DNA from: DSWT01 sp035373625
GTDB lineage: Bacteria; Chloroflexota; Anaerolineae; B4-G1; SLSP01
Assembly: GCA_035373625.1 (NCBI GenBank)
Contig: DAOSNS010000020.1
Span: forward strand, 12,379-76,378
Direction of reading: 5' to 3'
Length of the DNA stretch: 64,000 nucleotides
Shown: in pieces, positions 51,981-60,688 of the stretch
How positions within the stretch are numbered: position 1 is the first letter of the stretch
Layout: each line of letters opens with the position of its first letter
Position numbers and translations under genes: made by a program
Notes under the pieces: model-generated
What the model saw: only the letters and a program-made list of their open reading frames with translations
Database searches by the model: none
Told to the model about the DNA's origin: nothing

Positions 51981-53350
51981 CAGTCCTCAATTACAGTGGC
52001 CGGAAAACGCTCCGGGTCGGCGGATTCACCCTGAAAATTCTCCAGCCGCAGGTTGGCGACGGCGTGGCTTTCCAGGGCATGGCGGAAATATGCGGGGCGG
52101 TTCGTGCCCCAGTTGACCCAGCAGTTGCGCAGGGTGACGTTTTGCGCCTTGTTGAGCAGAAATCCGGCGGTGGGACGTCTGACCAGGCCGACCTGCGCCC
52201 AATCGCCGGGGCACGGGCGGCGGTCATACAGTCCCCCTTCCCATTTCGACCATTTGTCCAACTCGACCTGGACGTTCTCGAACAGGATGTCTTGCATGCG
52301 GTCGGGCGTCCAGCCTTCCACATAGACACCGTTTTCGCTGCGGCAAAAGATGTTCACAAAACGCACGCCGCGCACCCGTCCGATGCCGCGCTCGTCGTCC
52401 CAGGGGATGGCAGAGACGGAGATCGGTTCGCCGGCGCCCCACCAGTCGCGGTGAAAGTAGCGCGTCTCTACCAGCATGTTGCTAAAAAGCACATCCTCTA
52501 TGTCCGACGCTTCGCTCAGACGCACGGCCAGGCCGCGGTGGCTGGAGCGAATGACGCACCCGTCGAAGATGATATGGCGCATCGGGGCACGACATTCGCA
52601 GCCTACGCACAAGGCGATGGAGGTCGAGACGAGGGTGCAGCCGGTGACGATGATGTTTTCGCAACCTTCGCCGTAAGCGGCGGTCTCTTCGCAGGTCTTG
52701 AGCACGATGCAATCGTCGCCGCTGACGATGTGGCAATCGCTGATGCGCACGTTGCGGCAGCGGTCGAGGTCAATGCCGTCGTTGTTGGGCAATTTCAGGT
52801 CGTTTTCGATGCGAATGCCGTGGATCAGCACGTCGTCGCACCCCGAAAGCCGCACCGTCCACAGCGCGCCGTCGCGTATGGTCACGTCGCGGAAGGTTAC
52901 CTTTTTGCATCCCAGCAGGAAAAAGGTAAAGGGCCGTTCGGGCTGCATGCGATAGATATAGCCCGTGTCCTCGCGGACGAAAAAACGGCCGCCGCCGTCA
53001 ATCACCCCGCCGCCGCTGAAGGTGATGTTTTCGGCGCGTTCGGCAGTGATGAACATGATCGCGCCCGGCTGCCCGGCGCCGGTCTTGCCGCCGCTCAGCG
53101 CGCCGACGACAAAGCGGTAGGCATAATCGGCCACATCGGGGCTGGCCTGTAACACTGCCCCCGGCTCCAGATGCATTTCGACGTTGGATTTGAGGGCGAG
53201 CGCGCCGGAGCGGTAGGTCCGCCCGGCCGGAAAGCGCACCTGTCCACCGCCCGCCGCATGACAGGCTTCGATGGCCTGCTGGATGGCCGCGCCGTCGTTC
53301 GAGATGCCGTCGCCGCGCGCGCCGTAATCAAGGATGTTGTAAATGCTCAT
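51980..53350 (-). CDS. GH28 polygalacturonase-like enzyme
   Basis: The 456-residue protein folds as a right-handed beta-helix beginning YNILDYGARGDGISNDGAAIQQAI. The GH28 catalytic aspartates are visible in NNDGIDLDRCRNV and in SGDDCIVLKT. The following G-H-G motif is not obvious; ALCVGCECRAP and SSHRGLAVRL occupy that part. No signal peptide is seen, so it probably acts on imported galacturonide oligosaccharides, perhaps releasing terminal residues. It starts a tight series GH28-ROK-ribokinase. Confidence 0.88.
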   Translation of the reverse strand: MSIYNILDYGARGDGISNDGAAIQQAIEACHAAGGGQVRFPAGRTYRSGALALKSNVEMHLEPGAVLQASPDVADYAYRFVVGALSGGKTGAGQPGAIMFITAERAENITFSGGGVIDGGGRFFVREDTGYIYRMQPERPFTFFLLGCKKVTFRDVTIRDGALWTVRLSGCDDVLIHGIRIENDLKLPNNDGIDLDRCRNVRISDCHIVSGDDCIVLKTCEETAAYGEGCENIIVTGCTLVSTSIALCVGCECRAPMRHIIFDGCVIRSSHRGLAVRLSEASDIEDVLFSNMLVETRYFHRDWWGAGEPISVSAIPWDDERGIGRVRGVRFVNIFCRSENGVYVEGWTPDRMQDILFENVQVELDKWSKWEGGLYDRRPCPGDWAQVGLVRRPTAGFLLNKAQNVTLRNCWVNWGTNRPAYFRHALESHAVANLRLENFQGESADPERFPATVIED

Positions 53351-53385
53351 GGAACCTCCTGTTTTGTAAGTGGTTGGGTATCAGT

Positions 53386-53537
53386 GGTCAGAATCAGTTA
53401 TTAGCAGTCAGCAATCAGCAATCAGCAATCAGCTATCAGCAATCAGCAATCAGCTATCAGCAATCAGCAGTCAGCTATCAGCAGTCAGCTATCAGCAGTC
53501 AGCTATCAGCAGTCAGCTATCAGCAGTCAGCTATCAG
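53386..53537. repeat. Heptanucleotide repeat array (CAGCAAT/CAGCTAT/CAGCAGT)
   Basis: About twenty 7-nt units run from the GH28 leader to the S23 gene. The stop codon of S23 (minus strand, TGA at 53534) lies at the edge of the array, so the repeat abuts the end of one gene and approaches the start of the next. Confidence 0.92.
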
Positions 53538-53899
53538 CGGTTGATTTGGGTTTTAAGTTTTTGGGTGAACGAGGTTAGCATACGTTTGATTTCGGTCACA
53601 CTGGTGTTCAGATCGGTGTAGGCAGCGTCGGGCAGGAATCCCAAGTCGTGTGCGAGAAGCAGGTGATATTCCAGCTCACTGGCAGACCCGGCAGCGATGT
53701 GCATAAAGCGTGCCAATTCTTTTTCGGTATCGCGGCCGCATCCTTCGGCGATATTTGCCGGGATGGAGGCGCTAGCGCGGCGGATTTGGCTGGTTAGCCC
53801 ATACAACTCGGATTGTGGAAACTCTGCTGTTGCCTTGTACACCGCCAGCGTCAACCGATGCGCCTTTTCCCATACTTGCAAAGTCCTGAAATCTCGCAT
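53534..53899 (-). CDS. Four-helix-bundle protein (S23 family)
   Basis: This 121-residue protein (MRDFRTLQVWEKAHRLTLAV...) is a member of the S23/TIGR02436 four-helix-bundle family, with FPQSELYGLTSQIRRASASI and IPANIAEGCGR. Such proteins are often encoded in rRNA intervening sequences or scattered in accessory regions, and their role is unclear. The gene sits between two glycoside hydrolase genes and is flanked by 7-nt repeats, so it may be an insertion into the operon. Confidence 0.9.
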   Translation of the reverse strand: MRDFRTLQVWEKAHRLTLAVYKATAEFPQSELYGLTSQIRRASASIPANIAEGCGRDTEKELARFMHIAAGSASELEYHLLLAHDLGFLPDAAYTDLNTSVTEIKRMLTSFTQKLKTQINR

Positions 53900-54042
53900 A
53901 CCATCCTCCTAACCCAGACAAGCTGGAACCAAAAACCAAAGGACACAAAGGGATGCTACCCGGTGTCCTTTGTGGTCAATTTTCTTGCCCAATATGCAAG
54001 AATTTCATTTGTAACGAACTAGCGGTCAGACAGCTGACGGCT

Positions 54043-55734
54043 TTATCGCTCGAATCGTTTGCGCCCGCGCAGCGCTGTCAGCCCGGCGAGAAAGCCCGCG
54101 CCGTGCGGAATCCAGTCTTCGTCGGTGTAGAGCAGCGGTTCGTCCTTCTCGGTGTCCGGCTCGACGACCAGTTGGAACTGTGGGTTTACACTAAAGCCGT
54201 TGGGGACGCTGCCGCGGATGCCGGTCCAGCAGCCCGTCCAGCGCCGCCCAACGCCGTGAATCTGGCTATAGGGCAGGGCAACGCCCTCCGGAACCTCTTC
54301 GCGCCAGAGCACGCAGCCCTCAAAGCTCTTGCGCGTGATACCGGCGTTGAGGCCGCAGAACCATTGCAGGTTGCCGACGGCGATCTGCCGCAGGGCGGGG
54401 TCGCTGCTCACGCCCATGCAGGCCACCGCGAGCGCCGCGCCAAACCCGTAGCTCGTGTTAATGCCATGCCAGGGGCCACAGAAGCTCATCAGCCCCTTGC
54501 CGGCAAAGTAACCCTCCGGCAGCAGGTAGAAGGGGTTGCGCTTGCAGGCCGGGATGAGATAGCCCTCGGCAAAACGGCGCACGCAGGCGCGCCAGAGCGA
54601 CGCATCGGGGTGGGTGTCCCAGCGGCTGGCCATTTCCAGCAGCGGCGCGATGTAGTACGGGAAGGTTGCGCCGGTATCGTGGCCGACGTGGTGGTGGACG
54701 TTGGCCTTTTCGGTGAAATCGGCAGAGGCAAAGGTGTAAAAGTGGCCGTACAGGCCGTCTTCGGCCCGCTCTGGTGGGACTTGCCGTGCCATCACCTCAC
54801 GGGCGAAACGCGCCGCGTGCCGCTGATAGGCGGCCTGGCCGGCGGCCCACAGCTCCAGGCAGCCCCACATCATCATCGCCAGGTCGCGGGTCATAAACTC
54901 ATCTGGGGGTTGAAAACCGGGCGGCGCGCCGTGGTTCAGCGCAGAAAAGTTCAGCCCGCCGAAGGGTTTGGCTTCGAGGATGAGATAGTTCATCGCGCGG
55001 ACGGCGCGGCGGATGTACTCCTGGCTCTTTTCCGGGAACGTGTCGGCGAGCAGCCGTCCGGCGTGCGCCAGCGCGACCACCGCCTGCGCCGTGTCGCCGG
55101 GGATGAGTACCATGTGATTGGGGATTTCGTGCACCAATGCCCCATCCGGCGCGCCGATGCGCGCGGCGGTATCTTGTAGGATCGCCAGGTAATCGCAACC
55201 GTGGATGATTTGCGCGCGCAGGCGCGCCACCTGTTCGGCGGTGAGCCATTGGAAGCCCACCGAGAGCAGTTCGCACAGGCCGATGACGGTCGTGGCGTGG
55301 CTATTGGCCTCGCGCCACTCGGCGCCGCAGTCCTTCCACCCGATGCCGTTGCGGGCGTCACGCACCCGCGCTTCCATTTGATCCAGCGCAATTGCCTCGA
55401 CCGTCTCGCGCCACAGCACATTGTCGCCCACCGTCACCGACTCGCTACGGTAGAGCGCGCCCCCATCCGGTGCGGAAACGGCGATGACGTACTCGCCGGC
55501 CTGCTCCAGGGCGGAAAAGTCAATCTCCCACCAATGGGCGTTCCAGGTCTTGCCCCAGTAGCGCACATCGCCAACGAGCGCCGGTTCTGCCGGGGTGTTA
55601 TCCGGCGTCAGGGGCAGCACGGCGAACCGCGCGCCATCCGGCACATAGTCGCGCCGGTCGCTGCGGATGATCGCCCGCTTGGGGTCGCCCAGGTCATAGC
55701 CGATTTGTGAGGTGAGAAAGCCGTTGACTTGCAT
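54043..55734 (-). CDS. GH9-like glycoside hydrolase with N-terminal Ig-like domain
   Basis: The start at ATG 55734 has GGAGG six bases upstream; a further ATG in frame at 55770 falls in the repeat. The 563-residue product opens with a CelD_N-like Ig domain (FLTSQIGYDLGDPKRAIIRS), then an all-helical domain consistent with an (alpha/alpha)6 barrel. Motifs such as HHHVGHDTGATFPYYIAPLL and DEDWIPHGAGFLAGL point to GH9 or a near relative, although I do not see the classic DAGDY. No signal peptide. It probably hydrolyses beta-linked oligosaccharides in the cytoplasm. Confidence 0.7.
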   Translation of the reverse strand: MQVNGFLTSQIGYDLGDPKRAIIRSDRRDYVPDGARFAVLPLTPDNTPAEPALVGDVRYWGKTWNAHWWEIDFSALEQAGEYVIAVSAPDGGALYRSESVTVGDNVLWRETVEAIALDQMEARVRDARNGIGWKDCGAEWREANSHATTVIGLCELLSVGFQWLTAEQVARLRAQIIHGCDYLAILQDTAARIGAPDGALVHEIPNHMVLIPGDTAQAVVALAHAGRLLADTFPEKSQEYIRRAVRAMNYLILEAKPFGGLNFSALNHGAPPGFQPPDEFMTRDLAMMMWGCLELWAAGQAAYQRHAARFAREVMARQVPPERAEDGLYGHFYTFASADFTEKANVHHHVGHDTGATFPYYIAPLLEMASRWDTHPDASLWRACVRRFAEGYLIPACKRNPFYLLPEGYFAGKGLMSFCGPWHGINTSYGFGAALAVACMGVSSDPALRQIAVGNLQWFCGLNAGITRKSFEGCVLWREEVPEGVALPYSQIHGVGRRWTGCWTGIRGSVPNGFSVNPQFQLVVEPDTEKDEPLLYTDEDWIPHGAGFLAGLTALRGRKRFER

Positions 55735-55752
55735 TTTGTTCCTCCAATTTAA

Positions 55753-55853
55753 GCAATCAGCAATCAGCAATCAGCAATCAGCGGTCAGCAATCAGCAATC
55801 AGCAATCAGCGGTCAGCAGTCAGCAATCAGCAATCAGCGGTCAGCAATCAGCC
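55753..55853. repeat. Heptanucleotide repeat array (CAGCAAT/CAGCGGT) upstream of the GH9-like gene
   Basis: About fourteen 7-nt units lie between the GH140-like stop and the ribosome site (GGAGG) of the GH9-like gene. The unit matches the array at 53386-53537. Confidence 0.92.
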
Positions 55854-55873
55854 AGACCTCTGGCCACTGAAAG

Positions 55874-57151
55874 CTATTCGCTCTCCAACACCAACACCCA
55901 ATCCCGCTCATCCGGCGGAATGAATGTTGTCGTCTGCCACGGCGCGACTTCGACGGGCGGCAAGGCGCGACGTTCGCCGGTGCGCGGGTCGTACCAGCAG
56001 GCGTCGAGGCGCGGCCCTTTGAGGAGAAAGCTACGCAGCGCGGCGGGTTTGCCGGAGGGGAAGTAGGCCAGGGCGTAGCGGGCGTCCGGGGCACGGCACG
56101 CGGCGACGTAATCCGGTGCGGGCATGTTGGGTGGCTCGACCAGCGAGGGATCGGGCAGGCGGTCGAAGTACGGGCCAGACTCGATCAGCGCACGGGCGTG
56201 CTGCATTTGGCCGGAGCCGGGCAGGTGAATGGCCTCGTCCCAGGGCAGGTTGGCGGCGATGATCGGTGGATCGCCGCGCTTCCACATCTGCCAGATATCG
56301 TTGCAGCCGTAGGTGTGACCGCACGCGCCGCTGAACAGCGCCCAATAGCAGAACCGCCGCACGTGGATCGCTTGCAGGCGCGGGTTCGCACCGTTGAAGG
56401 CGTGTGGGATGTTTTCATAGCCGGGTTCGCCATCGAGCACCGGCTTGATCGGCGTGCGGTTGTACTCGGCAGCAATCGAGGTGTAGTTGTCGCGGTGGAG
56501 CGTGTGGCCGGTCTGGATCATGTTCAGGTCGAGCCAGTCAGCATCGTGGAAATAAATAGCCGAACTGTACTGCCCAGTGGGGTGGAAGGTGATCAGGTGG
56601 CGGCCTTCATCGCCCTCGCGCAAACCCTGCGCCAGCGCTTCGAGGATGCGCCGCTCCTCGTCATCGCCCACGAACTTGTCACCGCCCAGAATCCAGATAA
56701 TCGGCTTGTGACGGTAGCGTTCGCCCAAGAATCGCCCGTAGATCAGCGCGTTTTCCGGCGTGAACACCAATGGGCCGATGCCGCCGTTCTTGTGCCACTT
56801 GTCGCCCCATGTGGGCAACATCCCGATATAGAGGCCCAGCTCCTCGGCGCGGTTCACGATCCAGTCCACGTCCTGAAAATACGGCTCGTTGGGTTTGGTG
56901 GGATCGTTGTCAATCAAAGGGCGGTGTCCGGCGGGATTGGGCGTGTTGAGGCCATCTAATTCCGCCAGGACGACGGCCTGAATCACGGTGAACTTTTTAG
57001 TCGCGCGGTCGCGCAGATACACGTCGGCCTCTTCACGGCTGAGGCGGTGAAACAGTTCCCAGGCCGTATCGCCCAGCCAGAAAAATGGTCGGTCGTCTTC
57101 TGTCGCCAGATAACGTTGGCTTGTGTGAACCTTCAGCAAGGGTAAAGTCAT
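55874..57151 (-). CDS. GH140-like apiosidase family protein (DUF4038)
   Basis: The 425-residue protein has the DUF4038 barrel: YLATEDDRPFFWLGDTAWELF at the start (listed in part), KPIIWILGGDKF, then PVLDGEPGYENI with the likely catalytic Glu, and HTYGCNDIW. A C-terminal beta-sandwich (from about 340; ALAYFPSGK...CWYDPRTGE) matches the putative collagen-binding domain of these enzymes. GH140 enzymes remove apiose side chains from rhamnogalacturonan II, which fits GH28 in the same operon. It has no signal peptide. Its leader is one arm of the 177-bp inverted repeat. Confidence 0.85.
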   Translation of the reverse strand: MTLPLLKVHTSQRYLATEDDRPFFWLGDTAWELFHRLSREEADVYLRDRATKKFTVIQAVVLAELDGLNTPNPAGHRPLIDNDPTKPNEPYFQDVDWIVNRAEELGLYIGMLPTWGDKWHKNGGIGPLVFTPENALIYGRFLGERYRHKPIIWILGGDKFVGDDEERRILEALAQGLREGDEGRHLITFHPTGQYSSAIYFHDADWLDLNMIQTGHTLHRDNYTSIAAEYNRTPIKPVLDGEPGYENIPHAFNGANPRLQAIHVRRFCYWALFSGACGHTYGCNDIWQMWKRGDPPIIAANLPWDEAIHLPGSGQMQHARALIESGPYFDRLPDPSLVEPPNMPAPDYVAACRAPDARYALAYFPSGKPAALRSFLLKGPRLDACWYDPRTGERRALPPVEVAPWQTTTFIPPDERDWVLVLESE

Positions 57152-57157
57152 CTCAGG

Positions 57158-57333
57158 TCTCCTTCGAAAATAGTCACATAGTCATTAGTCTTGTCGTCGA
57201 ATCGCCAATTTTCGTCCTCGTTGGTGTGGCTTACCACATGGCGACTCCTCTGAAAAGAGTCTGATAGTCGTTAGTCAGATAGTCCTGGAATCATTTTCAT
57301 TATCGGGACTGTACCGCAGTTCGATTACACTCC
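57158..57333 (-). repeat. 177-bp leader repeat, left arm of an inverted pair
   Basis: Read on the minus strand, this sequence is about 90% identical by eye to 60689-60865. Shared landmarks are GCGGTACAG, CCCGATAATGAAAATGAT, GGACTATCTGACTAACGACT, GTCGCCATGT and GCCACACCAACGAGGACG, ending in CGAAGGAG. The last bases serve as the ribosome site of the GH140-like gene. The rest of the gap, 57334-57624, holds a promoter and no gene. Confidence 0.93.
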
Positions 57334-57541
57334 TCGAAAACAGTCTTTCTTCAGTGCTTGAAGTGGATCAAAATCCACTGTCCCCGCAGCGACAGAGGAT
57401 GATCCGGTGTAAACATTCCGGTATTGTTGGTGTGCGAAGCTCATGGGAACTCCAAAAAGCCCACCCCCATTTTACTCTTGATTCGTGAAAATTCATAAGG
57501 GTTTGTTAGTCAAGAAGTTATCGGCGCTGCGTCACATTCAA

Positions 57542-57568
57542 TTGACTTGTACCCAGTGAGTTTATAAT
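57542..57568 (+). promoter_or_regulatory. Probable promoter of the lipoate cassette
   Basis: TTGACT (57542-57547) and TATAAT (57563-57568) are good elements but with a short 15-bp spacer. They lie about 60 bp ahead of the first radical SAM gene. Confidence 0.5.
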
Positions 57569-57624
57569 GGCCTTACTGTGAAAGGCCCCAAGGGCAAGCA
57601 AGCGCGCGTAGAGTTCGAGGTTCT

Positions 57625-58608
57625 ATGGGTAACGAAGGGCAATCAACGGTGACACGCATCCGGCTGAGCCTTGGCTCCGCAGTAAGTCTGGGACTGCGCA
57701 TGGCGAAAATGGAGGCCGCGCCCACGACGCTCTACACGCTGCTCGGCGAGACGTGCCTGGGCGCGTGTCGCTTCTGCACGCAAGCCCGCCGCAGCGATGC
57801 GGACCGGCAATTGTTGTCGCGCGTCATCTGGCCCGAATTCGAGCTGCCCGCCGTGCTCGAAAGCCTCCAAACGGATGATACCGTTCGGCGGATGTGCATC
57901 CAGACGTTGCTGTATCCCGACCTGCTGACCGATCTTCTGGCGACTGTTCGGCAGCTCAAGACGGCCTCCGATGCGCCCCTGTCAATCTGCATGAACCCTG
58001 TCGGCAAGGAGTGGCTGGTCGCGCTCAAAGAAGCAGGGGTGGAGCGTGTGGGCGTGGGATTGGATTGCGCGACCGAGGCGCTGTTCAATCAAATGAAGCC
58101 CGGCTTTAGCTGGAATCGCTACCTGCAGTTCGTGGATGAGACTGTCGAGGTCTTCGGCGTCGGCTCGGTGCACCTGATTGCCGGGTTGGGCGAGACCGAC
58201 GAGGAGCTGGTGCGGGCGTTCCAGACGTTCCACGACAAGGGCTGCACCATTGCGCTGTTCGCCTTCACGCCGGTGCGGGGGACGCAACTGGATTTGGCCC
58301 CGCCGCCGCTGGAACGCTACCGCGCCCTGCAACTCGCCCGCTACCTGATCGCTCACGGTCAGGTGCGGGTGGAGGATATGACTTTCGACGGCGGCAAGCT
58401 CGTGGCGCTCAACGTCGCTCCGGCGGTGCTGGATCGCGCAATCGAGGCCGGGACGCCCTTCCGCACGAGCGGCTGTCCCAACTGCAACCGTCCGATGTAC
58501 AACGAGCGGCCCGGCGGCGACCGCTACAACCATCCCGCCCCCCTCACTCCCGCCGAAAAATCCGCCGCCCGCGAGGCGTTACGCCGCTATTTCAATCAGC
58601 AGATTTAG
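57625..58608 (+). CDS. Radical SAM enzyme, candidate LipS-type lipoyl synthase subunit (BioB-like)
   Basis: The 327-residue protein has the radical SAM cluster motif CLGACRFC (CxxxCxxC). A TIM-barrel core follows with VGVGLDCATEALFNQ and LIAGLGETDEELV, as in BioB/LipA relatives. Near the C-terminus, TSGCPNCNRPMYNERPGG supplies two more cysteines that may hold an auxiliary cluster, the sulfur donor in lipoyl synthases. Next to a split lipoate ligase and a second radical SAM gene, this fits the LipS1/LipS2 pair that inserts two sulfurs into octanoyl groups in place of LipA. I cannot say which of the two it is. The last codons (NQQI and stop) fall within a 9-nt repeat. Confidence 0.75.
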   Translation: MGNEGQSTVTRIRLSLGSAVSLGLRMAKMEAAPTTLYTLLGETCLGACRFCTQARRSDADRQLLSRVIWPEFELPAVLESLQTDDTVRRMCIQTLLYPDLLTDLLATVRQLKTASDAPLSICMNPVGKEWLVALKEAGVERVGVGLDCATEALFNQMKPGFSWNRYLQFVDETVEVFGVGSVHLIAGLGETDEELVRAFQTFHDKGCTIALFAFTPVRGTQLDLAPPPLERYRALQLARYLIAHGQVRVEDMTFDGGKLVALNVAPAVLDRAIEAGTPFRTSGCPNCNRPMYNERPGGDRYNHPAPLTPAEKSAAREALRRYFNQQI

Positions 58609-58670
58609 CAGATTAAGCAGATTTTTAACCGTTACAAAATCAATCTGCTAAATCCGCTTAATCTGCTGAC
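58594..58670. repeat. Inverted 9-nt repeat element, copy 2
   Basis: TCAGCAGATTTAGCAGATTA and TAATCTGCTGA flank ACCGTTACAAAAT, forming an imperfect stem. The left arm overlaps the final codons and stop of the preceding gene. The unit matches 49969-50043. Confidence 0.8.
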
Positions 58671-58701
58671 AAAAAAGACTTTGGCGAGTGCTGGAGGTTC
58701 T

Positions 58702-59472
58702 ATGGCTAAACAGGAATGGCGGCTGTTGCTGACCGGCGACATGAGCGCGTTCGACAACATGGCGCTGGATGAGGCGGTTTTGCGCTGCGTGGTGGCGGGC
58801 ACGTCGCCAAGCACCCTGCGATTTTACGGCTGGAAACCGTCGGCGGTGTCCATCGGCTACTTCCAGGGCATCGAGCAGGAAGTGGACCTGGACGTGTGCC
58901 GCGAGAAGGGCGTGGACGTGATTCGCCGGCTCACCGGCGGCGGCGCGGTCTTCCACGAACACGGCAGCGAGATCACCTACTCGCTGGCGATCAAGGACGA
59001 CTATCCGGGGATTCCCAGGAAGGTGCTGGATTCCTACACCCTGCTATGTGGTGGGCTGGTTGCCGGCTTCCGGCGGCTCGGCCTGGACGCAGAATTCAAG
59101 CCGATCAACGACATCCTCGTCAACGGGAAGAAGATTTCGGGCAACGCGCAGACGCGGCGCTTCGGCGGCATCCTGCAACACGGCACGCTGCTCTGCGACG
59201 TGAACCCGCACCTGATGTTCTCCCTGCTCAAAGTGCCCAGTGAAAAAATCCGCGACAAGCTCATCGCCGGCGTCGAAGAGCGGGTGACGTCCATCCGCCG
59301 CGAGATGGGGACGGTAGACAAAGACGCCGTCATCGAAGCGATGTGCGCGGGCTTTGCCGAGGTGTTGCAGATCAAGCTAGTGCCCGGGCCATTAACCGCT
59401 GAAGAATTGACACTCGCCGAACGCCTGAAGGAGGAACGTTATGCCAACCCGGCCTGGACTTATAAGCGCTGA
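58702..59472 (+). CDS. lplA: Lipoate-protein ligase A, catalytic domain
   Basis: The ATG at 58702 has GGAGG four bases upstream. The 256-residue product has the BPL/LplA fold: LTGDMSAFDNMALDEAVL, the nucleotide loop RRLTGGGAVFHE, and NDILVNGKKISGNAQTRR with the Lys that contacts lipoyl-AMP. It lacks the C-terminal accessory domain of E. coli LplA, which is encoded by the next gene. It would activate lipoate or octanoate and attach it to the E2, GcvH or related carrier domains. Confidence 0.92.
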   Translation: MAKQEWRLLLTGDMSAFDNMALDEAVLRCVVAGTSPSTLRFYGWKPSAVSIGYFQGIEQEVDLDVCREKGVDVIRRLTGGGAVFHEHGSEITYSLAIKDDYPGIPRKVLDSYTLLCGGLVAGFRRLGLDAEFKPINDILVNGKKISGNAQTRRFGGILQHGTLLCDVNPHLMFSLLKVPSEKIRDKLIAGVEERVTSIRREMGTVDKDAVIEAMCAGFAEVLQIKLVPGPLTAEELTLAERLKEERYANPAWTYKR

Positions 59473-59737
59473 TCACAAAGCCGCGGGCGGCAAACTGCTG
59501 CGCGTGCGGATGACGATCAGCGACGACACCCCGCCGCTCATCCAAACCCTGCACATCACCGGCGACTTCTTTATGCACCCCGAAGAGGCCATCGAAGACC
59601 TCGAACAGCTTTTGATCGGCGCGCCGTTGGATGAGACTGCGCTACGCGAGCGCGTGCAGACATTCTTCGACGGCGACGTGCAAGTGGTGGGTGCGGATGT
59701 GGACGATGTCGTCGCGGCGTTATTGAAGGCGGCGTAA
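59441..59737 (+). CDS. lplB: Separate lipoate-ligase C-terminal domain (LplB-like)
   Basis: The 98-residue protein (GGKLLRVRMTIS...TGDFFMHPEEAIEDLEQ...) is the accessory domain that in E. coli is fused to LplA and in Thermoplasma is the separate LplB. It is needed for adenylation by the catalytic domain. GGAGG lies six bases before its ATG, inside the 3' end of lplA; the genes overlap by 32 bp, so production should be balanced. Confidence 0.88.
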   Translation: MPTRPGLISADHKAAGGKLLRVRMTISDDTPPLIQTLHITGDFFMHPEEAIEDLEQLLIGAPLDETALRERVQTFFDGDVQVVGADVDDVVAALLKAA

Positions 59738-59738
59738 C

Positions 59739-60629
59739 GTGCGACTCAAGACCTACTACCCGATCCCCAAGTTCCCACCGCTCTCGCTCTCCGGCGCGAC
59801 GTGCAAGCTGCACTGTCGCCACTGCGACGCCACCTACCTCGGCGGGATGCTGCCCGCGGACACGCCGGAAACGTTGTTGGAACGTTGCCGCGCTTTACGG
59901 CAAAACGGCGCGCTCGGCGTGCTGCTGAGCGGCGGCTCGGACACAAACGGCGCGCTCCTCAACCTCGCCGCGATGACGGACGCCATCCGCCAGGCCAAAC
60001 AGGAGACGGGATTGATCTTCAACGTGCATCCCGGCCTGATTGATGCGGCGACGGCTGCCGCATTGACCGTGGATTTCGCCTCCCTCGACATTCCAAGCGA
60101 TGATGTGATTCAGCGCGTGCTCGGCCTGGACGCGACCACCGCCGACTATATCGCCGCCTACCACACCCTGCGCGCCGCCGGGATTGACGTCGTCCCGCAC
60201 GTCACCGTCTACAACGGCGATGAAGCCAGGCTGCTGCGGCCTATTGCGTCTTCCGGCGATATGCCGCGCGTCGTCGTTGTTATTGTTTTCTCGCCCACAC
60301 GCGGTACACCGATGGAGAGCGTGCCCGCGCCGGGGCCGGAGGCCGTGGCGAACGTCGTCGCCGAAGTCAAGGTGTTGTTCCCGGAGGCGGAAATCGCGCT
60401 TGGCTGCATGCGCCCGCGTGCCCGCGCGCTCCGCGAAGCCATCGAGTTGGCGGCGCTGCAAGCGGGCGTCGCGCGGATGGAACTGCCATCGCAGAAAACG
60501 CTCCGCTATGCCTGTGATGCGGGCTACACCATCGCCGCCTTTGACGCCTGCTGCGCACTGCCCGAAGCTTACGAACCTGCCGCCATCAGGCCAGCCCCTC
60601 AATGCAACCTGCCACCCGCAACAACGTAG
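59739..60629 (+). CDS. Second radical SAM enzyme, candidate LipS-type subunit
   Basis: The start is GTG at 59739, one base after the LplB stop; no better ATG fits. The 296-residue protein has the cluster motif CKLHCRHC and a barrel core (VLLSGGSDTNGALLNL, IFNVHPGLID, SLDIPSDDVIQRVLG). A C-terminal pair of cysteines, FDACCALPE, could bind a second cluster. It is only distantly like the first radical SAM protein of the cassette. The four-gene order suggests it is the partner needed for insertion of the second sulfur. Confidence 0.75.
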   Translation: MRLKTYYPIPKFPPLSLSGATCKLHCRHCDATYLGGMLPADTPETLLERCRALRQNGALGVLLSGGSDTNGALLNLAAMTDAIRQAKQETGLIFNVHPGLIDAATAAALTVDFASLDIPSDDVIQRVLGLDATTADYIAAYHTLRAAGIDVVPHVTVYNGDEARLLRPIASSGDMPRVVVVIVFSPTRGTPMESVPAPGPEAVANVVAEVKVLFPEAEIALGCMRPRARALREAIELAALQAGVARMELPSQKTLRYACDAGYTIAAFDACCALPEAYEPAAIRPAPQCNLPPATT

Positions 60630-60688
60630 ATATAACTACCGGAGATAAGTGGTCAACAAGTGATAACGTTCAAACGATTTTCTTTTAG

